Shown one piece after another: positions 25,301-37,600 of a DNA stretch of 64,000 bases. The DNA lies in contig VCAZ01000008.1 of the NCBI GenBank assembly GCA_005784505.1, positions 7,520,763 to 7,584,762 of the forward strand, written 5' to 3'. The DNA comes from Bagarius yarrelli (taxonomy: Eukaryota; Chordata; Actinopteri; Siluriformes; Sisoridae). How positions within the stretch are numbered: the stretch's first letter is position 1; every line of letters starts with the position of its first letter. The notes under the pieces are model-generated. The model was given only the letters and a program-made list of their open reading frames with translations, made no database searches and was not told the origin of the DNA. The position numbers and the translations under genes are program-made.

Positions 25301-28300
25301 ACACACACACACACACAAACAAGCTTGATTAGTTAAGAAGAGATTAAAAAGCAGGCTTAAATCCCCAGAAAACACTGCAGGAGTTTTGCAGAAATTCCTG
25401 TAAAATTCATTACCGCACAATACGTGCCCTGCTTTCGCCGCGCTTTCAGTCAATCCTTTAGAACAATCGAAAGGCTTAGTATTTTATCTTTAGCGTTACA
25501 CAATGTAAAAGATTTGGCGTACGATTCCGATTTCATTCCGATTTCTCAGACAGAAAGCAGTCGTGACCTTGAGAAGCCTCGAGAGAAAAGGCCACGGCAC
25601 GTCAATTATCTCTCATTAGAGAGGGCCGAGCGATCAATTCGAAATCAATTGACAAGGCCGCCTTGCCTGGAGAGATGCATAGATTGAGAGAAGAAAGAGT
25701 GAATAGATTATAGTAGAGTAAGTGAATTAAGAGAAGCTCAGATGTCTGCAGGAAGCAATAGATGGTTAATCATTTATTATTTCATTATTTAAGTTCGTAT
25801 CGCGGCTCTTAATATTTCAGCGATTTTTATGACATACTCTTCTACATAAAAAACAGCCAGTACTTTATATAATTAGCGTTTTTTTTAGAATGTACCATAT
25901 AAAAGTGTTAGAAGTTTCTGGCGATTTGGAATAGTTCTATTACATGGTTGCTGTACAAAACTTGAATAAACTTAAATCGAGCAAAGATAAAATGTACAGT
26001 TATTAAAATTAAACAAGGAATTTTTAGGTTAAGATATGATAAAAAAACATCTAAAATCCTTTGCTGGTAAAACATTATTATTAGCAAGCAAAAACTTTTT
26101 TGTTTTTAATATCCGAACAATTCAGTAAATATATAAATGATAGCCTTAGGAAGCTATTAGCAGTTTGTTACCTTTAATATTACATACTGTTCTGTTACTT
26201 GTGTGTGTGTGTGTGTGTGTATGCATGTGCACAGTTTTGTACATGGATAAAATGATCAACCAAATATCCTCATCCTGATCTACTAATTATAGAATGTAGC
26301 ATTTGTAACATCTACATTTAACAACGTTTCTAGTAAAGTGCTTTATAGCTGCAACAAACTATTACTTTAATCAATTAATCAGCGATTATTAGAACGATTA
26401 ATCGAAGAATCAGCAATTAATCAATTTCCTTTAAAATGCATAACAGCACAACAGGCGCCACGCTTTCAGTCAATCCTTAAAAACAAGAAAAACGCTTAGC
26501 ATTTTACCTTTAGCATTAGCATACAGAAAGCAGTTGCGACCTATTACTTTTACAGTCGATTAATCAGTGATCATTAAAACGATTAATCAAAAAAATCTGC
26601 AGTTAATTATGCAATTAGTTAATGATTGATGCTGTTGACCAAATATCCTTAGTGAATATGTAAATACTTGAAATACCCTGATACCCACCGTGCCCCTCAG
26701 CTGCAGTTTTTTAGGCTCGGGTGACATGTCCTGAGGGATGAATTTGATTGGGCCCTTGATCTGTCTCCTGGACCGCTTGGTACCGTCAGGAAGTGTCTCC
26801 ATGGCGATGTCTGCCTCATCACTGCTGGCCTGGTCACACTCAGAGCACTGCCTGAAATTATGAAGAATAGTTGATGACTTGCCTCACTCCTTTTTTATTT
26901 ATTTGTTATCCTAGAAATATACTTACGATAAAGTAAAGCTACACAAACATGACAAAACCGGACAGGTGTGGCAATCAAAGGTTGTACATGTGCGTTATTA
27001 ATTGCTCTAACTAATGGACATTTTGTCCCTTTTGGGACACCAAACTACACCCCGAGGGGCAGATACCGCATTTCCCCACATTTCAGTTGCTCTTCTAAAG
27101 CATGACGAAGACGAATTCCAATAAAATTTAGTTTGATTTCATCATATGTATATTTTAAAAATGTCATTAATTAAGCTAAAATGTCCTTAGTTATTCATGT
27201 TTCTGAATTATTAGTTAGGATCATTAGTATTGATGCTTTTGTGATGATTTTAACCACTTGTAGGACTTTACATTTTTAAATATTATATATATTTACAGCA
27301 ATTGAACAGAATAACACGACTTCCAGACTGACTGCGAACCTACATTTCTACACTAACAATGAAAAATTCTGCTATCCAATTAGTCCAAATGTGTTTGTTT
27401 AGTCTTGGTGGTATATACTAACTTTTACTGTAATGTAATTTAACAGAGAAACACAGTTAACTGCTATGTATAATGAATAAATTAATTAACAACATATTAC
27501 AAATAATAATAATAATACTCAACCAAAAAAAATAATAATGGAGTCGACTGAACAAAAAAAACGAAAAAAAACAAATCAACAGTAAAAAACAAACAAACAA
27601 AAAGAAAAAAGAAACGAAACAAAAAAGAAAAACAGAACAAAAGAAAACTAAGCAACAACTATTACCATAATCAAGGCTAATAGCTTACTGAGGTGTGTGT
27701 TCGTGGGTAACCAGGGCGACAGTTATAATACAATATAACTCTTTTCCCTTTTATAAGAAATAAATATATACATATATAAATATATATGTAATTTAAAAAG
27801 GGAGAGACGCCTTCCTCTCTGATCTGTATAACTGCTGTAAATATTGACGACTATAATTATATATAATTTCACCTTCTTGTCGAATGTAATTTTGCAATAC
27901 TAATTCAATTCACACCTGACTGTGCAGACCAGCAGCTCACTATTTTTACATGAAGGATTACATGAATTATGCAAATCAAACGCAAAGTTTTTCATTTAAT
28001 AAACACACATGGGCAGCGACTATAATAAATCAGAGACTGTCAGCCTAATCATAGGAGCAAATCCTTAAACCTGACTACCCATCTGTCAAACCTTCACACA
28101 GCTATTCAATCAGCTTATCTCCTCACCATCTAATATAGACCAGGCCACAAGAGAGATTCGCACATTAAGTGCAATTTAGAGCTCATTTCCCCTTACGCTA
28201 ATCTGCATGTTGTGACCCTGGTTAGTATTTTGTGAGTAATTTTGGTTTGCACACCAGTAGCTATTCTTGGTCTTCTTGGGCATGCGGGTAAGAGGTGGAT

Positions 28301-31300
28301 CAAGGCAGCCCAGGTGGTAGTGCAGCTTGCAGGTGTCGCACAGTAACAGGAGATGCTGGTCTTGGTTCTTTTTACAGATCCCGCAGCTGCGAATCAGAAA
28401 AAAAAAACATAGGTCATGATTACACAGCGATCTGATTGGATGATCAAGGGAGAAAGTGTTGGGATGAAATTTTAAGAGGACGTGACAATTGTTAAGAGCT
28501 GCTGTAATGAAGTATTTTAAAGTAAGATGATAATAAAATAAGACCGGGAAATAACTTGTTATGGACATATGTTGCAAAAAAACCTGATTAACGAATATAA
28601 AAATTGTTTGTCTTTAATAATTGCCAGGCATCCTTTATGCAATGTCACTTATGATGATGCCTCTGCTGCCAAGTTTATTTCTTTCCCTTATTCATTTGTA
28701 TGCCAAAAATACACAAATGCCTTAAATACAATACAAGATAACCTTCCATGGTGATGCGCAGCTGCTACCGCACGCCAGCAGACAAGACAATTTAAAGAGA
28801 CAACAAAATGACCAAACAAAGTTAATTCAGAACGCAGGGAATTTAACCAAAAGTGGACAAGTTATTATTATTTTTTGTTCACTGTTTGTCTCATTCACCA
28901 CCATTCGTTTTTTTAATAGGGTTTTTATCTCTTGATAAGTAATATTCATTTGACTGTATTAGGGGGTCAACCGATATGTGCCTTTCAGGGCCAATGCTGA
29001 TATGGATTATTAAAAAACAATTCTTTAAATGCTTTCAGACATGTTGTTAATTCTGAAAACTGTTCTATACTGTAATAAAAACCCAGCATTATTTAAGCTT
29101 AAAGAAGTAAACAACAACAAGAAACAAATGACTGGATATCGGGGAATAAATGTAATAAAATGTAAAATGGGTAGAAGGTCAGTAGTCCCAATCCAGCAGC
29201 ACCAGCTTGTGTTTCAGGAAACAGAGCTTCTGGGCATGCTCTCCAGTAAGCCTGCTTCTTCTCTGTCATAAATTTCTCAGTAGGGACTGATGGATGCTTA
29301 TTCGAACCGAATAGCATGTTCCGAAATTAAATAATTTTATTGGCAAATCGGTCCTGAAAATTAGCGATACTGATAATCATAAAAATAGCTAATATCGGCG
29401 GCAATAATCGACCAGGCTGATAAAAGATCGACTTCTAGATCGTAACAAAATCATTCAACTAATCGAGCATTGGATGGCAAAAAATTACAGTTAATATCAG
29501 AATAAAACCTTCTCAGTCTCTCCAGCCAATGTCATTTTCTGTTAAACACCAACCCGCCCCCAATTAAAGGAAAGAAAAATTATGTAGCCCCCACAGAAAA
29601 GAGTTTGGGGAACCCTGGTTTAAATACAATACATGAATATTTCTACTGCTTAGAAAGATTTGTACATTTACACTTATCACTTAGGACTGAAATAAAAAAA
29701 ATCTTAACTCGGTTGCTGACAGCAGAGAGAATCTGACCTGTATAGCACTGCCGGGAGACTGCAGGACTTCCCCGGACTTCCGCCCTCTTTTTTGCTCGGC
29801 TTTCTCTCTTTGGGGGGCTTTAAAATAGCTGGAGCATTCAGTTTCTGCACAAAAAAATGAAGATAGAAAGAAAAAAAAAAGAGAAGATACATTTTACAAC
29901 AGCTCAATTTGCAGAGAAGGCACAAATACAATATTTGCAATCTGGGGAAATTTATGATTTTTTTTAGGGTGTAATACAACAAATTCCTTATTTTAATAAG
30001 GTTTCGAACATTCTGCTGGTAAAGAAAACTTTGATGGAGCTAAGAAAAGTTTACTGTGGAGCAAAAGATGCAGAAAGTCAGAGGACTTTTAGATTTTCTG
30101 GTGGCATCTCCACTGAGTCGTGGCTGTCTGGGTTAATTAGAAAAATGATCTCCTGGGTTGCGAAGCCACAGAAGCTCACAGTGCGTTCTCTAATCTGTTC
30201 AAAGCTCAGTTCAGCGTGCTCTCTCGCTCATGGCCTCAGAGACGGCTGAAGAGACACGAAACACTCCACGGTCTGCGCCCTCGGCCACTGCTTTCTTACA
30301 GAACGTCTCGAATTTATGGTGAGATTAAAACCGAAAAGCTCTGCTGTCGTGTGCTGCATGTCTCTGGAATGTCACTTTGGACCGGCAGCGACTAAACTAA
30401 CATTATACTTCCGAATATGTTGTAGCTTTTTTTCCCCCCGTTTCCTTGCATCGTAAAATAACAGCAATAACATATTAAACCACCCCAACATTTGTAAGAT
30501 CAGGATCCGTTTCAGGAGCCTGGCAAAAAGCGTGATGGGACGGTTGCGCCGAATTGCAGAAGACCTCCATTAATCATGAATTCCTGATCGTTCCGGATCT
30601 TTTCATTTCAGTTTTACTACACTGAACTTCTCGATGAAGTGAGCTGCTGAAAACGCCCGCTCGCTCTCGCCAGCTCTCTTATGACTGATGTGCCCCACTA
30701 GGGACATCAATAATTCAGGGCTAATGTACAGACGCCGGTGACTGATCGCAAACCAAAACGTAGCAGTTAGATGACACAAAGGCATGAGCCACTTTGAGTG
30801 ATGTCGCTACTTAAACGCTGTACATTTTCTAATTATGTGATTTATGGCCGTCGTTGCCGATTCGCTCGTGCTCTTCGTCCGGACCTTTTGCTTTGCCTCC
30901 TGTGCCCTTGTCCGGTTATTACTCAATTTATTTGACCTGTTCGGAAATGCAGCAGTCTTTTTAATCAATTGCCCTTTTACATGTCCGTTTTTTTCCTTAA
31001 TGCGAATGAACAAAAATAAACCTGCGAGTGGATCCGAGTTGTGATGGAGTCGTGTGTTTAAGGTATGTGTATACGTTAAACATGTGAATGTTTTAAAGTG
31101 GCGATCAAAATGATTAAAACATTTAAATTTACAGCATTTGGTAGATGCCCTTATCCAGAGCGACATACATTTACTTCCTTTAAAATTCTAAGCAATTGGG
31201 GGTTAAGGGCCTTGCTCAGGGGCCCAGCAGTCATAAGTTGGTGACGCTGGGAATTAAACCCAGATCTTCCAATTAGCAGTCCAATACCTTAACCACTGCG

Positions 31301-34300
31301 CTACCACTTTCCCCTATTTAAAAATAAGTATTTTCACCTCACCTAAAAATAGTTTAGGTCAGTTATTTCTATTTTTTTGTTGTAGTGTGTCAGTTTATAT
31401 TTCTATTTCTATTTCCGTTTATTGTAATAATTCACTTCAAATTACTTATTGCACCAGCCAGTTCTCCACACCAAATCCATCATCCAGTCAGTATAGAATG
31501 ACATGAAGCAACAGAACAAACTAAGACGGACTAAATCCAGAAAAAAAAAAACTGTGGCAGGTTTTAAGAAACCTGTCTGGAAAATCTAAACTGATATTAT
31601 TTTACTGACACACTAGAGCAAAAGACTGCATTTACTGATTTTTATTAGCTTTTATTTTAGCTGAAATGGTGAAAATACTTTTGTTCTCATCATTTTGGCC
31701 ACCATATACCCTATAAAGGCCATTTTTACGATACACAATATTGCTTACAAGCTGTGCAATAACACCTGCGACAAAAAACCATAAGAGTCTAATGAGATTT
31801 ATTTAATGGCCCAAAAAATATTTATCAATGAGAACAATCCAAACATCTGGTTTTATAACGATTTGTTACAAAACGAAAATGTAACCATTTTGGATTCAGT
31901 GAGGTTTTTATGTCACTTTGTAATAAACGAACATAGAAAAACAGAAATAATTGACCACAATTTCAATAGTGTATATTGTCCATAATACTCAGCCCTAATT
32001 GCTTTTCACTGTGTGGTAGCTTGTCAGCCAAAGTATTTTTAATGAATACAGAAATAACTGGTTTAACACAACAACAACAACAAACTAAAAGATGATAAAG
32101 ACAATGCGGAATTTTACAATGCTAAATAATTAGGAGAAACTTTTAACATCAAATCTCTCCTAACATAATAAGCTACAATTAATACATTTAAAATAAATAT
32201 AAGAGTAATAATAATTAGCCACGATATCTTACAAAATGTATTAAAACTAATACTAGTTTAAATACCTTAAACACGGTATTATATCATAAAATACACATGG
32301 TGCTGTGAAAGTCTCAACTCTGATTGGTCAGACTGGTCATTTTCATTATTAATTAATTTTGTTCCAGCGATAATTCCAATCCCAGGTTTAGATCAATATA
32401 AATGGTTTCTTTAGTAACTCGATTTTAATAATATTAATAAACTAATAAACAGATAGTTTTATAGAGCTTTGTAGTTTTTTTAACATCAGTTTTGTACCTT
32501 TTAACCAGAATTTTCTCTTTGTGTGTGTTGTATTGGGAATGTAGGTGAACGGAGGTTGCTGGTCAAACGCCAGTCAAACCACATTGCAGATAGGTGCTGT
32601 AATTGTATCATAAAGAGGTTGGAGACCGCTGCGTTTCCCAGCTCATTAAATGACCGTCACCCATAGCAACGCACCTTTGCCACACAGTTGCCATAGTGAG
32701 CGGAAGGGGGTCGAGAGGCTTTTAGCGGCCAAAGGCAGATCAATCAGTTAGCACAAATGGATGAATCGCAAACACTATAGTCATTATGGTGAGGCGAATT
32801 ACCCAACGCAGGCAACCTTTACACGGTCTTGCCCACTGTGCGGTCCACCCGCAATCTGTATTAATTCCCAGAGATCGAGAGGTGAAAAAAATATCCAGTT
32901 GGTACCCAAAAAACAGCAAAAATTATGATGGAGTTGGTACATGACAAACTTAAAACGCTCTTCGAGGCAGATAGCATATCATAGTATACTCATCTAAAAC
33001 ATATAACCTGGAATTCCTGAATTCTAATTAGGAAAAAAACAAAGGAAATAAATACATGACTAATTATTCATTCATTCATCTTCTATACCCGCTTATTCGG
33101 GGTCACAGGGATCTGCTGGAGTCTATCCCAGCTGTCTCTGAAAGGGCGAAAGGCAGGAGAGGTACACACTGGACAGGTGGCCAGTCCATCACAGGGGCAC
33201 ACACTCTCACTCACTCCAATGGGCAATTTAGAATCACCAATCAACCCAACTTACATGTTTTTGGACTGTGGGAGGAAACCGGAGTTCCTGGAGTAAACCC
33301 ACGCAAACACAGGGAGACACGCAAACTCCACACAGAAAGGCCCCCGCCAGGAAATCGAACCTGGCAACAGTGCTAACCACTAAGCCACTGTGTTGCCCCC
33401 AGTGTAATTAATTAGACAATTTTATTTCTAGTTTTTTGGCATAAATAAAACAGCCTGACTAGCTTAATTTTCTGGTTTTATTAATAAATCCCACCTGTTG
33501 CTGCTGACAGACAGGTGGGTTTGGTTCTTGGATTGGATATCCAGACTTGGGTTTGAAGCTGACTGGAAAGCTACAAAATGTCAAATTGCCACTCTATATG
33601 ACCTGCGGTGATTAGCAAAGCATTTCCGAATTCACCGCATGCATTAAGCTTGAGTTTGCTGTTCTACAACGGAAGAGGGGCACATGGTCATCTAATGAGA
33701 GCAGAAATCTAAGAGGTTTAAATGGCAAATAAAACTCATCCCTAAACCTGAGCTCATAATAAAAAAATATGCAGAGGGTCAGTCCGATTATTTTTTAAAG
33801 TATTTGTTTCTTATTAAATATTTATTATAAAGCGACACAAGAATTAATGCAGTGGCCAGAGCGACATCACAGATCAGGTGTCAAACAGAGCAGGTGTCAA
33901 ATTTCATTCAGCACTTGAGATATTCATTATGTTAATAAAAGATCTGTGTTTAATGCAAGTGTGTTTGTCTCTTTTTCCCCCTGTTTTGTTGCCAATTGTC
34001 GATAATCCAAAAGTAGAAGTAAATAATGCGCACAGGCTTAGCTTTATAAGCTAATTAAAGCAAAGGAAAACGAGGAAAAGATGATACCTGTTGCCACATG
34101 CCAAAATTCCAGAAGTATGGACACGTCTCGAGTATTAATACTTAATTTTTTAATGCAATTATGACAATTTATTTTAAGATATTAATGAAAATCACACATT
34201 TACTGGTAGAATATTTTAAGTAAATCAAGTTTGGCTCCAACAATAAAAAAAAATATCTATATTTCCATAGTAACTCCTCTTACACACCATTTCCCTGACG

Positions 34301-34601
34301 ACGCAGTGAGATATACTTTAACACATCCCATATTTAATGTCTGCTTGAATCAGGAGCTTTTTCTATACAGTATATATAAGACAGATACGGTGGTGTGCAG
34401 AGAGAGAACAGGGGGATGTAAAGGGGGGGTTGAACATGAGAAAGGTAAAAGGTCAGGGTAGATGTGGACTAGAAAGAAGAATGTGTACCTGTCCGAGGAG
34501 GTTTCCCAGCATGCTCCACATAGACTGGCCTTCGGTCCTCAGCAGCCCGTTGACATTCTGAAGGTCCTCCAGAGACTCGCAGAGCTGCGGCAGATAAAAC
34601 A

Positions 34602-34638
<37 letters not shown>

Positions 34639-37600
34639 AGAGGAAGATAAGGACAAGCTGAATGGCTCTGTCAGAAGAAAGCGAGAAGACTAGAACTGAA
34701 ACATCAAGTCGTAGGATTTACTGGACTGCATCAAGTCGTAGGATTTACTGGACCACCAGTTATCAACATTGATTACTGATTCGTAGGAGTCAACTATAAA
34801 ACTAAATATAAATACACTGATTATACTTTAAGCTTTTCATACAATTTCAATAAACAACAAAAAAAACCCTTTATTGTTCTTTCTTTTGGAAAAAAACACT
34901 ATTTTCTACATTATTTCGATTTATTTGTATAGCAATTTTTTATATTGTGTATTTAATTACACACTTTGGCTTCTAACAAACTTTTCAATACTGTAGAATT
35001 TTCTATAACCCAACCACATATTAATATTTAACATTTTTTACATTTTCGACTTGATAATAAAAGCAATATTAATAATATATGGAAATTTTACTAACATTAC
35101 TATGTTACATTAGATCTAATAAAGACAAAATACGTGCAGATTAAATTAATGAAAATTAGGAAACTAAATTGTACCTAAAATAATATAAAACAACATAAAA
35201 TTTTTTGGAATTTTAAGAGCGGCAGAAGTGAGTATGCACAATTTTTTATTTAAATAAAAACTGTAAATATAAATTATTTAAATGCAAGACAAAAAATCAT
35301 TTTTGAAAGTTAAATTTTTGACTTGGACAGTAAAATGAAAAATTTAAATAAAAAAGCTAACTTTAAGAGCATTATGTCAAATATATAACGCAGTTTCCAT
35401 ATATTACTAATTTACATTTTATTTAGAAAAAACTGTAAATATTATAAATTTAAATGCAACATTGAAATAATACCAAATAAATAAAATAAGCGAATGAATA
35501 AAAGTCATTTAATGCGAAATAGTCACAACAATTATTTAAGCAATTTCTGTAATTGTCCATCTATTCTTAATATTTCAAGGCTTTTTGTCATAAGAGTTGT
35601 GTGTCTCTCTGCATAGATGCTGTGACACACACTGCAACCCATACGTCTGGTACTGGATCTGTCTCGCATCCCAGCCCTCCACTGATCAGTCAACTGAAAC
35701 TTAAATAAAACAAAAAGACATCCGAATGAAACGGGATTGAAGCAAACAAAGAAGTCAATGGCATTTTACTTCCCTGGTGTATGTTACATCGATAACACAC
35801 ATCGCACGCGCACACACAAACACACACTGCCACACATCTACGACCGTGGCATTTAAGTGTGTGTGTGTGTGTGTGTGTCTGTGTGTGTGAAGGCCACTCA
35901 GAGCCCCAGACGGTAGATAAGCGTCAGGCAGGCGTGTGATAGAGGGATGATGAGAGGGAACAGTGGAGAGGTGAAGTTATTATAAGAGTGTGTGAGACGA
36001 AACTACAGAACGCTGTCTCTTATCTCAGATGTGTGTGAAGAGAAGACTAACGCTAACATTTAAAAATCCTCTCACGCCCAACGCAGGCTGCGGGTTTGGA
36101 GCGGAACTCTAGCAGGTCGAGTGTTTTGTAAGTTACACCGCTGTTGAGGAAGAGAATGTAATATAACCTGGGACCTGGTTTCTTATCGAATCCTGAGCAT
36201 TTATGTGGTCTCCAGGATTTGAAGTGCTGTTGATTGAAGTAATTTACGGCACTGGTTAATAATTTGCTTACTTGCAAGAATTTTTTAGAATTACCGCAAG
36301 TTCGGGCCAAGAAAAGTAACTTGAAACGTCGTGTGACGTCATTACAACCTGCGTTTTAATGACTATTTAATCATGTGTCATAAGTACAGCTCTAATAAAA
36401 AAGTTATTACATTTAAATTACTGATAAGAATTTTAAATAATCATGTCCCTGCCATCTTTAAATTGAGTAGCTCCAATTGTTGCCGATATTTTGCAAAATG
36501 TTGCAGATATTGTTAAGAAAACGCCGCACAAATCTGGCAACTTTGGCCCCTCTAAAATATCCCCCAAAACCTGTTAAATCCTGATGCTGTTATTTTTGCA
36601 GTAAACAACAATCTAAGTTGTATATCAAACATGTTGGACGATGTTAAAATAAATGTATTAAATGAGTTTATACAATTATGGGATGCACTGGAATAGCTGC
36701 CATTGCGAGCAAGGCCCTTAACCCTGAACGGCTTAGTTGTACAAATGTGAGAACTGTAATTTTAAGTAGATATTAAACAAATGGTATAAAATTTAAAACA
36801 GGAGAAATTAAATGATGCAGCAATACTCACAAGAGCGCGGCAGCATTTCAACCACCCCAACATTTTAACATTTCGCAACATCACATCCTGCAGTGTTTTA
36901 TTCCATTTATACCACATTTCTGAGGGGGCATTTTATAGCCTTTATTGAGAGGATAGAACACAGGTGAACAGGAAAGAAAGAAAGGGTGGGACCGGAGAAG
37001 CCTGGAGCCAGGAATCGAACCCGGGTCACTCGGAGTGGAACAGTTTTTCCTTGGTTAAAGGCCCAGCAGTGGCAGCTTGGTAATCATGGGAATTGAATTA
37101 ACGCCTATTTAATTAGCTATCCAGCACCTTAACCACTGAGCCACCAAAATCTTACGGAAGTGTTGCTTAGGGCAACTTTTATCAGTTGTTACCTCACCAG
37201 CTTCTCTTTTCCTTTCTTTCTTAAATATGACATAAAAAAAAAATTCCTGGCACTTTCATGCAGAGCTGATAAATATAAGATTCCTTTATGTTTAGGTTTT
37301 ATTTGCTGTCTGTGAATGAACTCAGAAGGTGATAGAAAAATGAGCTTGTGATGGATAACATTGGCTGAAAAAAACAAAACAAAACCAACAACCAATGATT
37401 GGATGATTTATCCAGGAAAGTTGTTGCTATAGAAACGATAATGCCTTTGTACAAGTCTGCTTTAGAATAAAAGCACACATTAGAGTACAGAAATAAGGAA
37501 TGCAGATGTTCCTCATGATCGTCCTCCATGTCTGCCACACTCGTCTGCCTAAAGAGTCTCTCTGTGATATGATTCGTCACTGTCTTCTTTCAAGGCCGGG

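Larger units (their letters stand above)
20721..26688 (-). other. Intron, 6.0 kb
   Basis: Contains a tRNA-derived repeat cluster (21120-21560), degenerate GGTT/GGAC-type repeats (21960-22200), SINEs (22660, 23905), a MITE-like piece (24915), a duplicated segment (25435 and 26455), and short CA/GT runs. Repeat-poor mixed-composition blocks lie at about 23160-23580 and 25490-25690. No exon seen. Confidence 0.8.
29845..34488 (-). other. Intron, 4.6 kb
   Basis: Contains a SINE (31118), a widespread fish repeat (33056-33402), AT-rich filler, and a repeat-poor block at 32540-32890 with RFX-like sites. A mixed-composition block at 30030-30800 has no recognised feature. Confidence 0.8.

Noticed and set aside
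30807..31166. 119-codon minus-strand frame
   Set aside because: No domain recognised, it runs into a SINE at its upstream end, and it does not fit the PHF14 exon chain.
33056..33376. 106-codon + strand frame
   Set aside because: It coincides with a widespread interspersed repeat and carries no known domain.
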